The notes: a model not told the origin generated them from the sequence alone. Numbered from the stretch's first letter, positions 6,665 to 14,101 are shown. The stretch: DNA of 15,944 nt from an uncultured Campylobacter sp. (GCF_937997595.1 NZ_CALKTS010000357.1:1-15944), one strand, 5' to 3'. Numbers and translations are program-made.

Positions 6665-6666
6665 TT

Positions 6667-7602
6667 TTACGCAAGAGCTCCGCCGCAGCTAGATCCCGCG
6701 CCCGCCGTGCAAGCGTAGCAGTAGTCGCGAAATACGATCTGCCGCCCAAGCTCCTTAGCCTTTATAATCTCGAATATGTCTTTAGGGCCGTTTGCCGCAA
6801 GAGCTTGCATTTGGTTAAAGTCGCAGTCGTAAATTTTGCCGTCATAGCCCACTGAAATTTGGAAACGGCACATCATGTTAGGCGCCGCGCACGGGTTAAA
6901 GTTATCTCGTAGCAGCTTCATATATCCCGCCAGCTCGCCGCTTTTTTCAAGCGACTTAGCAAAACGCCCCATCGGCACATTTGTGATCGTAAATAGATGA
7001 TCGAACTCGATGCCAAAATTTTGCTTCAGCTCGCGCTTATAGTCCGCTTCAAGCTGTGCTTGTGCGCCGGGCAAAAATGCCCCACCCGGATTATAGACTA
7101 AATTTAGCTTTAAATTTCCGCCCCTACCGTAGCCCGCCGCATTTAATCTTTTTAGCGCTTCTATCGATGCTTCGAATGTTCCGTGTCCGCGCTGCGCATC
7201 AACGTTCTCTTGCGTGTAGCACGGCAGGCTCGCGACCAGCTCTACGCCGTGATCTGCGTAAAATTTAATCAAATCCTCATAGCCTTTTTCAAGCAAAATC
7301 GTTAAATTCGTGCGCACGATGATATGAGGCAGTATCTTTGTAGCCTCACTCACGAGCCAGCGGAAATTCTCGTTCATTTCTGGCGCGCCTCCGGTGATAT
7401 CGAGCGTTTGAAATTTATGCGTTCGTATCGCCTCCAAAACCGCTTCCATTACCACCCTACTCATCGTTTCAGTACGCTTCGGACCTGCCTGCACGTGGCA
7501 GTGAGAACAGGCAAGGTTGCAAATTTTGCCGACATTGATCTGAATTGTTGAAATTTCGCCAGTTTTTCTAATCTCGGGCGCAAGACGCTCTATAAAGCTC
7601 AT
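6667..7602 (-). CDS. arsS: Radical SAM enzyme of the arsenosugar-biosynthesis (ArsS, rSAM/selenodomain) family
   Basis: At 311 residues this is the usual family length. The radical SAM motif is CNLACSHC (Cys28, 32, 35), binding the 4Fe-4S cluster that cleaves S-adenosylmethionine. LDITGGAPEMN (67-77) is the family glycine motif. The C-terminal Cys-rich domain shows MMCRFQISVGYDGKIYDCDFNQ (243-264) and CYACTAGAGSSCGGALA (295-311), hallmarks of the TIGR04167/ArsS group. ArsS joins dimethylarsenite to the 5'-deoxyadenosyl group, the first step to arsenosugars. Some members contain selenocysteine; here the conserved positions are cysteines and the gene ends in TAA. The ATG at 7602 overlaps the upstream iron-sulfur gene by four bases (ATGA). 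With no intact arsM in view, its real substrate is uncertain. Confidence 0.88.
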   Translation of the reverse strand: MSFIERLAPEIRKTGEISTIQINVGKICNLACSHCHVQAGPKRTETMSRVVMEAVLEAIRTHKFQTLDITGGAPEMNENFRWLVSEATKILPHIIVRTNLTILLEKGYEDLIKFYADHGVELVASLPCYTQENVDAQRGHGTFEASIEALKRLNAAGYGRGGNLKLNLVYNPGGAFLPGAQAQLEADYKRELKQNFGIEFDHLFTITNVPMGRFAKSLEKSGELAGYMKLLRDNFNPCAAPNMMCRFQISVGYDGKIYDCDFNQMQALAANGPKDIFEIIKAKELGRQIVFRDYCYACTAGAGSSCGGALA

Positions 7603-8561
7603 TTTCTATTCCTTTTATAAAATTTTAAACTCAAAACGTTTTTAAGATAATTGGTATTTGGACTCTCATTTACATCGGTCATCACAGTGGCGATATGCTT
7701 TATGTTTTGTACGCCATTTTTGGCGAAATTCCCACAGCACGTAGCGCAGTAGGTATAAAGATTAGGCAAGTTCTTGTCTTTTAGCTTTTGCGGATAATCG
7801 GCAGCGATTTGCGGCTCATTACTTTTGGCAAGTCCGCCCAGCCCGCAGCAATTCACATCCGTAAAACTATTTTTGTAGTTTGGAACGTATTTTTTAAACG
7901 TCTCAAAAATAGGCTTATGAATGCGCTCGGGGCAGGGATAAAACATATGCGCTTCCTCCTTTATCTCGTGATTTAAGCCAAGCTCTTCAAATTTTTCATA
8001 AAGCGTTTTTATCTTTATGTCGATTTTATCTTTTAAAAAATGATAGCAATTAGGACAGGCTAAAATGAGCGTCTCAACGCCCTTTGCGGCAAAAAGCTCG
8101 TTTAGATGGGCTTTGGTACGATCAAACTGCCCCCGCCCCTCAAAAAGCGGTTTGCCGCAGCAATCTACGCTAAAATCAATCCCCAACGGCTCAAACAGAT
8201 CGATAATAAATTTAGTCGTCCTCGGCAAAAAGCCCGGAAAATTACAGCCGAAAAAGACGAGCTCGCGGCTTTTTTTCGCTGAATTATTGGCGTAAAGATA
8301 GGGCGATTTTAAGAAATTTAAATAGCGAAACGGCTTTTTAATTTCGGTTCTAAGATTTATCGCAATCTCGTTGCCGCTGATGTCTTTGGGGCATACGGCG
8401 TAGCATTTATCGCACAAAAAGCAGTTAAACGCGAGATCCTTTCGCTTCGAAAAATCGAGCAAATTTATATCGTATTTGGTTAAAAACTCGCAATGTTTCG
8501 TGCATGCGCCGCAGTCTATACAAAACTCCGGCGGATTTTTAATAACTTTTTGCGATCTCAT
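7599..8561 (-). CDS. CCG-domain iron-sulfur oxidoreductase with two N-terminal 4Fe-4S motifs
   Basis: The 320-residue protein begins with two ferredoxin motifs, CIDCGACTKHC (14-24) and CFLCDKCYAVCP (47-58). It then has two CCG-type domains as in HdrB/HdrD and GlpC: Cys106 with Cys134-Cys135 and ACPNC (169-172), and Cys210 with VNCCG (238-240) and CATCCG (272-277). Such modules bind an extra cluster and act in electron transfer or disulfide chemistry. No membrane segment or signal is visible, so it should be cytoplasmic. It could supply electrons to the radical SAM enzyme or reduce an oxidised metalloid or thiol intermediate; this is inference from position. The ATG at 8561 lies 23 bases inside the upstream glycosyltransferase gene, and its TGA overlaps the ArsS-type start, so it is tightly coupled on both sides. 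Confidence 0.82.
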   Translation of the reverse strand: MRSQKVIKNPPEFCIDCGACTKHCEFLTKYDINLLDFSKRKDLAFNCFLCDKCYAVCPKDISGNEIAINLRTEIKKPFRYLNFLKSPYLYANNSAKKSRELVFFGCNFPGFLPRTTKFIIDLFEPLGIDFSVDCCGKPLFEGRGQFDRTKAHLNELFAAKGVETLILACPNCYHFLKDKIDIKIKTLYEKFEELGLNHEIKEEAHMFYPCPERIHKPIFETFKKYVPNYKNSFTDVNCCGLGGLAKSNEPQIAADYPQKLKDKNLPNLYTYCATCCGNFAKNGVQNIKHIATVMTDVNESPNTNYLKNVLSLKFYKRNRK

Positions 8562-9423
8562 CAGCGCTCGCTCCGTTTCTAAATTTATATTGTAAAATTT
8601 GCATTTTTAAAAGCGTGCTTAGCACTCCCTCGCGCCTAAATTTGCGCGCGCTCGTGATTATACGCTCGCGCAGACGTTTAAATTTAACGCCAGCCTTTTT
8701 TAACTTCATACTGAGCGCGTAATCCTCCATTATAGCTAGGTTTTCAAAGCCGCCAAACTTCTGGAATAAGGCTTTTCGGATAAAAATTCCTTGATCGCCG
8801 AACGCAATATTTCTAAAATTTACGCGCAAATTTGAACCCAGAGCGATTAAATTTAACAAAACTCCGCTCGGCTTAAATTTAAGCGTAAAACACCCCGCCT
8901 CGCAGGTTTCGAGCACTGCGTCAGCTCGAGCCACCGCGTTTGCGCTTTCAAATTCACTATCGGCGTGCAAAAAGAGCAAATTTTCAAATTTCGCTGCGCG
9001 CGCCCCCGCGTCCATCTGCGCGCCTCTGCCCTTGCGCGTCTTTAAAATTTGAAATTTCTGCGGGGCGAAATTCTCGCTCAAAAATGCGGCAAGATCGAAA
9101 TCTTCGCCTCGCTCGCTCGCCGCTTCTCCGCCGCGTTCGCAAGGCTCGCTTTTAAATTTAAAAGCGGATTCGTCGGCGCCTTTTAAATTTGCTTCGAGAT
9201 TTAAATTTTGGCTCAGCTTCGGAATTTCCTCGCCCTGCGCGTTTGCGCTTGCATCTAATTTTGCGCGCGCGCCGCGATTTTCGCCGTCAAATTTGCCGCC
9301 TTTATCGCTAGCGTCTGCAAAAATTATCTCAAGCTCGCCACACTGCATTGCTAAAACGCGGCACAGGCGCCGCAAAATTTCATCCGGCTCGTTATAGATC
9401 GGAATTATTACCGAGATCGCCAT
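8539..9423 (-). CDS. TIGR04283-type glycosyltransferase (arsenosugar / rSAM-selenodomain cluster), with internal insertion
   Basis: This GT-A family 2 glycosyltransferase of 294 residues starts SVIIPIYNEPDEILRRL (4-20). It continues after an insert with KTRKGRGAQMDAGA (128-141), LFLHADSEF (150-158, the metal-binding DxD-like site), GDQGIF (209-214) and IMEDYALS (231-238), all in family order. TIGR04283 proteins are regularly found beside the ArsS-type radical SAM enzyme and are thought to handle the sugar part of the product. Residues about 41-105 form a low-complexity segment rich in Gly, Glu, Ala and Lys that is not part of the fold; relatives are nearer 225-235 residues. It overlaps the upstream TVP38 gene by 32 bases and the downstream iron-sulfur gene by 23. 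No signal peptide is seen; it is probably cytoplasmic. Confidence 0.85.
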   Translation of the reverse strand: MAISVIIPIYNEPDEILRRLCRVLAMQCGELEIIFADASDKGGKFDGENRGARAKLDASANAQGEEIPKLSQNLNLEANLKGADESAFKFKSEPCERGGEAASERGEDFDLAAFLSENFAPQKFQILKTRKGRGAQMDAGARAAKFENLLFLHADSEFESANAVARADAVLETCEAGCFTLKFKPSGVLLNLIALGSNLRVNFRNIAFGDQGIFIRKALFQKFGGFENLAIMEDYALSMKLKKAGVKFKRLRERIITSARKFRREGVLSTLLKMQILQYKFRNGASADEIAKSY

Positions 9424-10054
9424 TTTTAGCCTTTAGCTTTTTTACGCCCCAGCTCGAAAGCGCCACGAGCGCCGCCATCAAAAAGCATGCCAGCATAAAG
9501 CCGCCCGAGCGCACGTCCAGAGCTTTTTCGCCCAAATTTACCATGATGAATGTGGCCGGCACTATGCCTACAAAAGTTGCAAGGACGTAGTCGCGCAGGC
9601 TCACGTTCATTAGTCCGCATGCGTAGTTTAGAGCATTATAGGGCACCAAAGGCATAAGACGAAGGATCAAAATCAGGCTAAATTTACCGCCCGATTTGCC
9701 AAGTGTTTTTAAAATTTTGCTTTTTGAGCTTTGCACAAGCTCACTGAAAGCCTTAAAGCCCAAAAAGCGCGCTATATAAAACATCAAAACGGAATTTATC
9801 ATCGCGCCGATAATCGTATAGACGCTGCCGGCAAGCAGCCCGAATGCGGCACCGGCAACGACTGCTAAAATCGGCACCGGAAATAAAAATATCGGTAAAA
9901 TAGCAAAACATACGACATAGATCAGAGGAGCGAAGATCGCATGCTCGCCGATAATCTCGCGCAGCTCGCTAATGCCGATTTTATGCATCAAAAAAGCCGC
10001 CACGAAGAGGATCGCAACGATGATCACAAATTTAAGCAGCCCCGTTTGTTTCAA
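9392..10054 (-). CDS. TVP38/TMEM64 family membrane protein (second of a pair)
   Basis: The product is 220 residues with hydrophobic segments at about 6-26, 39-75, 75-97, 125-145, 155-175 and 183-203. The VTT/SNARE-associated domain is recognisable from PVPILAVVAGAAFGLLAG (58-75), the FYIARFLGFKAF segment and RLMPLVPYNALNYACGL (131-147). Family members sit in the inner membrane and are related to DedA; roles in lipid scrambling or transport are proposed, and TVP38 proteins recur in metalloid and arsenosugar neighbourhoods. It begins 23 bases inside the previous TVP38 gene and ends 32 bases inside the glycosyltransferase gene. The two TVP38 proteins differ clearly in sequence and so are old paralogues, perhaps working as a heteromer (inference). 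Confidence 0.85.
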   Translation of the reverse strand: MKQTGLLKFVIIVAILFVAAFLMHKIGISELREIIGEHAIFAPLIYVVCFAILPIFLFPVPILAVVAGAAFGLLAGSVYTIIGAMINSVLMFYIARFLGFKAFSELVQSSKSKILKTLGKSGGKFSLILILRLMPLVPYNALNYACGLMNVSLRDYVLATFVGIVPATFIMVNLGEKALDVRSGGFMLACFLMAALVALSSWGVKKLKAKNGDLGNNSDL

Positions 10055-10742
10055 TCTGAGCCTTTTTAGCCTTTTTGTCGTCTAAAATTTTCTTCGCGAT
10101 ATAGGCTACGATAGTAAAAGCAAATAGCATAGTAAGGCCTACGAATAAAATTTTGCCCCCACCCATCAGGCTACCGCCGAAATACGAATATACAAGAGTC
10201 GCGGGCAGCTGCCCGATACCCGTCGCCCAGAAAAACCCCCAAAACCTCATTGATGTAAGACCTGCCGCGTAGCTAACGAGATCAAAGCTCACAAACGGCA
10301 GCAAACGGCAGACGATAATCGTATGCTTGCCGAATCTTTTGAAAAACTCGTCCGTTGCCGCAAGGGCTTTTTTGCCGGTTAGCTTCTCAACGACGTCGCG
10401 TCCTAGAATTCGCGCTATATAAAAGCAAAGTGCGGCTCCTACCATCGCCGAACTCCAAGAAAGCACCGCGCCCCAAACCCAACCGAAGATCATAGCGTTT
10501 GAAAGCGTAATCAAAAAAGCAGGCACCGGCGCCATAATGCTTTGAAGCACCATCAAAAAGAAGCTCACGCAAGCCGCGGTCGTCTTATCAAAGCTTTGCA
10601 AATAAGCATAGACCTCATTGAGATCAAATTTGCTAAGCATCACGACCGAGTCGGTGATCTGCTTGTTTACCGCAGGGATAAAAAAGTAAGCCAACGCGAT
10701 AATCGCGACGACAACGAGAAGAAAAATTTGAGATTTTTTCAT
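10032..10742 (-). CDS. TVP38/TMEM64 family membrane protein (first of a pair)
   Basis: The product is 236 residues and starts MKKSQIFLLVVVAIIALAYF, an uncleaved signal anchor. The VTT domain is visible from APVPAFLITLSNAMIFGW (71-88), FYIARILGRDVVEKLTG (107-123) and CRLLPFVSFDLVSYAAGL (145-162); the protein ends in a charged Lys/Asp tail. It should be an inner-membrane protein of the DedA-related group. The ATG at 10742 directly follows the TAG of the transferase-kinase fusion (no gap), with AAGGA inside the end of that gene, so translation is coupled. It is the longer and N-terminally more charged of the two paralogues. Function in this pathway is not known; moving a glycosylated or lipid-linked product across the membrane is one possibility. 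Confidence 0.85.
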   Translation of the reverse strand: MKKSQIFLLVVVAIIALAYFFIPAVNKQITDSVVMLSKFDLNEVYAYLQSFDKTTAACVSFFLMVLQSIMAPVPAFLITLSNAMIFGWVWGAVLSWSSAMVGAALCFYIARILGRDVVEKLTGKKALAATDEFFKRFGKHTIIVCRLLPFVSFDLVSYAAGLTSMRFWGFFWATGIGQLPATLVYSYFGGSLMGGGKILFVGLTMLFAFTIVAYIAKKILDDKKAKKAQIETNGAA

Positions 10743-12260
10743 CTAAAATTCCTTGAAATATTGTTGCAAATTCGACAAAAACTTGTCGCTTAAATACTCT
10801 TTGATTTTATTAAAGGTATATTCGTTTTTTAGGGCTCTGGCTCCGTTATATTCGACGTAAGCCATCGCGCACCAGCTGCTTCCGCGTAGGCAAGTCATCG
10901 TAAAGTACTCTTTAAATTTCTGCCTATTTATCTTCTTTTTAGAGTAGTTTTCATATAAATTTATAAATTTTTCTATCTGCTGGGGCGAGAGGATGACGTC
11001 TGTCTTCCAAAATGTGGTCGTCGGTACCGTAAAATGCGCCAAATCCTGTTCGCGCTCGCCTATTATGGGCTTTTCCCAGTCGATGATATACGAGCTCATC
11101 ACGTCCTTGCCGATGATGAAATTAGCAGAATTTAGCTCGGTATTTATGATACAAGGATCCGCTATCTCACGCTCAAGATCAAAATTTCTCGCCCTTTTTA
11201 GAAAAAATTTTATCGCTTCGGCGGTTTTTGGCTTGGATAAATTTGAGTTTAGATAGACGCCGGCCATCTTTTCACACTCTTCAAACATCGCCTTTAAGGG
11301 CTTTCGCGCGGTGATCAAACTATGCTTTGGCGGGATATCGGTCGCATGGACGCGGGCAAGCAGACTGGCTGCGATATCAAGGTCGCTTTCGTATCTTAAC
11401 GCGCGCCCTTTTAAAAATTCCATACTCATCGCACCTCGCGGTAAAAAAACGCTTGGCTCGAAATAGTCTATGGGCTTTGGTGTCGCGCCCGAGTTTTGTA
11501 AAATTTTAAGCGCGTCGAATTCGTATTTTATTTGGTTTTCAAGCGACATTTGGGATTTGGTATTTATGCGAAAAACCCTTGCCTGCCCACCATTACGAAA
11601 TTTATAATTTATGTTATACTCGCCGCTGGCAAGGGGTTTTATAGAGCTTGGCCGCACGCCCAAGGCATAGGCAAAAATGTCTTCTTTAACGTCGATGTCG
11701 CGTAGAGGTTTAAATTTGGCGTAGCTTAAATTTAGCTCGTCAAATTTAGCACAAATGCCCCGCAATACATTCTCTGGCTCGGAGTAATTGCTTGAGAAAA
11801 TTTCGTCTCTCACGCATGAGCTTGTAAGGGCGAGCGCGCAATATCCGCCGTCAAGCGTAGGCACGATAGCAGCGTCCTTTTCATCAAGCGCCTTAAAATA
11901 GGCATCAAAGCCTCGCGAGGTAAAATTTACAATATCGCTGCCGATGAGTAAAATTTTCTCAAATCCAAGCGCCCTTACATGCCTAAAAGCTTCAAGCATA
12001 CGCTCGCTTATATCGCCGCCGCTTTGAGCGACGAATTCGTACTTTTCGCCCAAAATTTGCTTTAAAATTTTATCCTTATCGCTTGGTGTAAAAAAGATTA
12101 AAATTTTGACGTCTTTTAGCTTTTGAAGCTTGGTGCTTATATCTTTTATCAAAAATTTATGTAGATTCACCGCTTGATGCGGGCTGAGAAAATCAAGCAG
12201 GCGCGTTTTTGTCCTGCCCGGAAGCGGAACGCGCGTAAAAAATATCAGCGCTTTTTTCAA
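10743..12260 (-). CDS. Fusion of TIGR04282-type transferase with APH/choline-kinase-like domain
   Basis: The protein is 505 residues in two parts. Residues 1-200 are a TIGR04282 (DUF2064, CofC-like nucleotidyl/glycosyl transferase) domain: FTRVPLPGRTKTRL (8-21), LIGSDI (105-110) and LDGGYCALAL (136-145). Such proteins accompany ArsS-type radical SAM enzymes. Residues about 201-505 look like an aminoglycoside-phosphotransferase or choline-kinase fold: LASGEYNINYKFRNG (210-224), RVFRINTK (228-235), EFDALKIL (247-254), then the catalytic-loop region INTELNSANF (372-381) and IIDWEKP (392-398). The usual HxD..xxN catalytic loop reads NTELNSAN, so the His and the catalytic Asp are replaced by Asn373 and Glu375, while the later metal-binding Asp394 is kept. 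Start is TTG at 12260, four bases inside the upstream gene (TTGA). It may combine sugar activation with phosphorylation; kinase activity is open. Confidence 0.8.
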   Translation of the reverse strand: MKKALIFFTRVPLPGRTKTRLLDFLSPHQAVNLHKFLIKDISTKLQKLKDVKILIFFTPSDKDKILKQILGEKYEFVAQSGGDISERMLEAFRHVRALGFEKILLIGSDIVNFTSRGFDAYFKALDEKDAAIVPTLDGGYCALALTSSCVRDEIFSSNYSEPENVLRGICAKFDELNLSYAKFKPLRDIDVKEDIFAYALGVRPSSIKPLASGEYNINYKFRNGGQARVFRINTKSQMSLENQIKYEFDALKILQNSGATPKPIDYFEPSVFLPRGAMSMEFLKGRALRYESDLDIAASLLARVHATDIPPKHSLITARKPLKAMFEECEKMAGVYLNSNLSKPKTAEAIKFFLKRARNFDLEREIADPCIINTELNSANFIIGKDVMSSYIIDWEKPIIGEREQDLAHFTVPTTTFWKTDVILSPQQIEKFINLYENYSKKKINRQKFKEYFTMTCLRGSSWCAMAYVEYNGARALKNEYTFNKIKEYLSDKFLSNLQQYFKEF

Positions 12261-12634
12261 ATTTTGCCCTTGACGCCGATAAATTTAAAGAGGAAAAAGA
12301 TATTTAGAAAGGTTAAAATGCCTAGAAATATATATCTGACTTGAGCTAGCGTTAAAATTTCTAAATAGCTTTCCTTGATGAGATAGAAAAGCAGCTCTTG
12401 TTTGCCAAGCCAAAACGTAGTCAAAAAGAGCAAACTTTGGCTAAAAACTAGCGCAGTCGCTGTTGCGCGCTTCCGAAAAAGTCCGTAAATAAGCCCCGCT
12501 GCGAAAAATCCGACTATGATGTAGCGGTTATGCACGCGCATCTCCAGCCAAACCGACAGCGAGACCAAAAGCGCTGCGCTAAGCCCTAAAAGCAAAGCGC
12601 AAAACGCATAATACAAAGCTCCAAGAGCACGCAT
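12257..12634 (-). CDS. Small membrane protein, unknown
   Basis: The product is 125 residues with four hydrophobic stretches (about 5-28, 36-52, 62-78 and 98-118) and positive charges in the short loops (RKRATAT, KFIGVKGKI). No family could be recognised. It starts at ATG 12634, which overlaps the TAA of the YdjY-domain gene by one base (TAATG), and its TGA overlaps the TTG start of the fusion gene by four bases. This tight coupling supports it as a real gene of the operon. A role as inner-membrane partner of the secreted YdjY protein or of the transferases is only a guess. Confidence 0.7.
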   Translation of the reverse strand: MRALGALYYAFCALLLGLSAALLVSLSVWLEMRVHNRYIIVGFFAAGLIYGLFRKRATATALVFSQSLLFLTTFWLGKQELLFYLIKESYLEILTLAQVRYIFLGILTFLNIFFLFKFIGVKGKI

Positions 12635-13272
12635 TAATTCGCAACTTTAAAGCTGATAGCTACGAAAGTGCCGTCAGGCGGCAATACGTCTTTGTTGCCG
12701 TGAAATACGACTTCGCTACGTTTCTCGACTGCGCCGTTGGTATAGGTGTGGTTTGAGATGATACCTACCGGGCAGCTATCTAGGCAAGCGATGCAGCCGG
12801 TGTTAAAGCTCTTTGCGGTAGCTTCGTTGCCGCCGAATCTCATATCGATTGGTTTACCGTTGCTATCTGTGATGACCTCGTTGATGTCGTAGTTTTTAGG
12901 CGCGCCGTTCCAAGTTACTTCGATCTTGATCTTATCGCCTTCTACGTGTGTTTCAGCGCCATTTTTTAGGGTCATATTATTGCCCGGTTTGGCGCCGATT
13001 TTCATCATCGCTTTGTAAAAATCGTTTTGATTGGCAAGTGCGATAAAGACTGGCTTGTCGCCGAAATTTCCATCTTTAAAGACAACTGCATGGCGAGTGT
13101 TTTCCGTAAAATACTTGCCGTTTACCTTGGCTAAAATAGTGATAGTCTTGCTCGCCTCGTCCACTACCATCGGTTGTTGAGCGCTTACTACGCCCACCTG
13201 ATCGTCGCCAGCTTGAACACTCGCGGCGAAAAACATACCCAAAATAGCCGTAAAAATAGCTTTTTTGAACAT
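12634..13272 (-). CDS. Secreted YdjY-domain protein with a CxxCxxxC motif
   Basis: The product is 212 residues with a typical cleavable signal peptide (MFKKAIFTAILGMFFAASVQA, cut before GDD), so it should be periplasmic. The mature part has the YdjY-like pattern ITILAKVNGKYFTENTRHAVVF (44-65), KIEVTWNG (116-123) and VVFHGNKDVLPPDGTFVA (188-205). The insertion GCIACLDSCPVGII (159-172) has cysteines at 160, 163 and 167, which could bind a metal or an iron-sulfur cluster. YdjY proteins are poorly understood and often neighbour iron-sulfur or redox genes. This is the first gene of the eight-gene operon; AAGGAC precedes the ATG, and a -10-like TATAAT stands about 95 bases upstream. Its stop overlaps the next gene (TAATG). 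Confidence 0.78.
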   Translation of the reverse strand: MFKKAIFTAILGMFFAASVQAGDDQVGVVSAQQPMVVDEASKTITILAKVNGKYFTENTRHAVVFKDGNFGDKPVFIALANQNDFYKAMMKIGAKPGNNMTLKNGAETHVEGDKIKIEVTWNGAPKNYDINEVITDSNGKPIDMRFGGNEATAKSFNTGCIACLDSCPVGIISNHTYTNGAVEKRSEVVFHGNKDVLPPDGTFVAISFKVAN

Positions 13273-13365
13273 AATACGTCCTTGCGTGAAATTTTAAATT
13301 TACGATTTACAAAATATAAGATTTATTGCAAACGTGATAAGCGAACTCGCCTCTGAAACGGATAA

Positions 13366-13371
13366 ATTATA
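13366..13371 (-). promoter_or_regulatory. Candidate -10 box (TATAAT) for the eight-gene operon
   Basis: The minus strand reads TATAAT here within TATATAATTTATC, about 95 bases before the YdjY gene start. Campylobacter housekeeping promoters usually need only a good -10 with AT-rich upstream sequence, which is present. No gene lies between it and 13272, so it is the best candidate for operon transcription. The long leader has no recognised riboswitch. Confidence 0.45.
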
Positions 13372-13436
13372 TATTAAAAATTTTTAAAATTAAATTAAAT
13401 TCCTAGGCTACTCCCATGCAATCTGCTTTTTGTTAC

Positions 13437-13855
13437 TTAGTTGTATGTGTCAAGGGCAATTTTTAGCTGCTTTTTGAACGTTTTTCTTAGATCTTCCGGC
13501 TCAAGTATCTCTATATCGGGAAGCCACTTTTTTATAAATGGCAATATCTCCATATCCTGAGTAAAATCTATGCTAAAAATAATGCTACCATCATCTAGCT
13601 TCTTTTTAAATTTTTGAGTTGGGAAAAACAGCTTCATACCCTCCTTAAAATATATAGCCACTTTCGGGGAGGCTTTTAATAGCGCTATTCGCGTTGTCTC
13701 TGACGGTAAGCTCATAGCATTTTGTATTTTATTAAAATACGTTTCATATTCCTTTAAGATCTTTCCTTCGTATTTTTTTGAGCTTTTGCTAAGCGATACA
13801 ATAAAAGCCACTCTTAAAAGCCTAAAATTTGGCGTATCCGATACATTTTAGAAAA
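13437..13855 (-). pseudogene. C-terminal fragment of a WYL-domain transcriptional regulator
   Basis: The readable frame starts before any start codon: NVSDTPNFRLLRVAFI, matching the FRLxRI strand near the end of a WYL domain, followed by a WCX-type C-terminus (KVAIYFKEGMKLFFPTQKF, DDGSIIFSIDF, LPFIKKWLPDIEILEPEDLR) and ends at 13437. A GTG at 13811 could start a 124-residue peptide, but it would lack the HTH domain and most of the WYL domain, so it cannot be a normal regulator. WYL regulators often control CRISPR-cas operons, and the sequence just upstream is a cas6-like start. The junction lies close to 13850. Function is almost surely lost. Confidence 0.68.
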
Positions 13856-14026
13856 ATTCTCTATACACGCATTCACCGGGGATGCCGATTCCTCGCAGCT
13901 TGCGCTTACGAAAGGACAACTAGCCTTTCTAAGAGCGTATACGGCGCCCCTGATCGCCGAGCCAATAAAAGGATGCGAGGGCTTTAAATCCGTGCCGTAA
14001 ACGCCTAGCTCTAAATATTTAAGCAT
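13814..14026 (-). pseudogene. N-terminal fragment of a probable Cas6-family CRISPR RNA endonuclease
   Basis: ATG at 14026 has AAAGG upstream and opens MLKYLELGVYGTDLKPSHPF, then IGSAIRGAVYALRKASCPF and CEESASPVNACIENF. The order FIGSxIRGAxxxALKK...C...CE....C...F agrees with the start of Cas6 RAMP proteins of Campylobacter-type systems, where the Cys-rich part follows the RGA motif. The frame runs on only to a TAA at 13814-13816 (70 residues against the usual 220 or more), and its last dozen residues are out-of-frame regulator sequence. So a deletion seems to have joined the front of this gene to the back of a WYL regulator gene. A promoter-like TATAAT remains upstream. No cas genes or repeats are otherwise visible. 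Confidence 0.55.
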
Positions 14027-14052
14027 GAATGACCTTTTATATTTTTGAGAAA

Positions 14053-14058
14053 ATTATA
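14053..14058 (-). promoter_or_regulatory. -10-like box (TATAAT) upstream of the cas6-like fragment
   Basis: The minus strand reads TAGTATAATTTTC about 30 bases before the ATG at 14026, a good position for a -10 element in AT-rich DNA. No clear -35 is seen. It suggests the fragment may still be transcribed. Confidence 0.4.
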
Positions 14059-14101
14059 CTATAAAATGAGCTTTTGTATTTTAAAACTGACAAAATATGC
14101 T

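Noticed and set aside
6667..7602. Selenocysteine in the ArsS-type protein
   Set aside because: The conserved C-terminal positions are ordinary cysteines, there is no in-frame TGA inside the gene, and it ends at TAA.
10993..11256. Plus-strand open frame of 87 codons
   Set aside because: Antisense to the kinase-like half of the fusion gene; no motif and no start signal.
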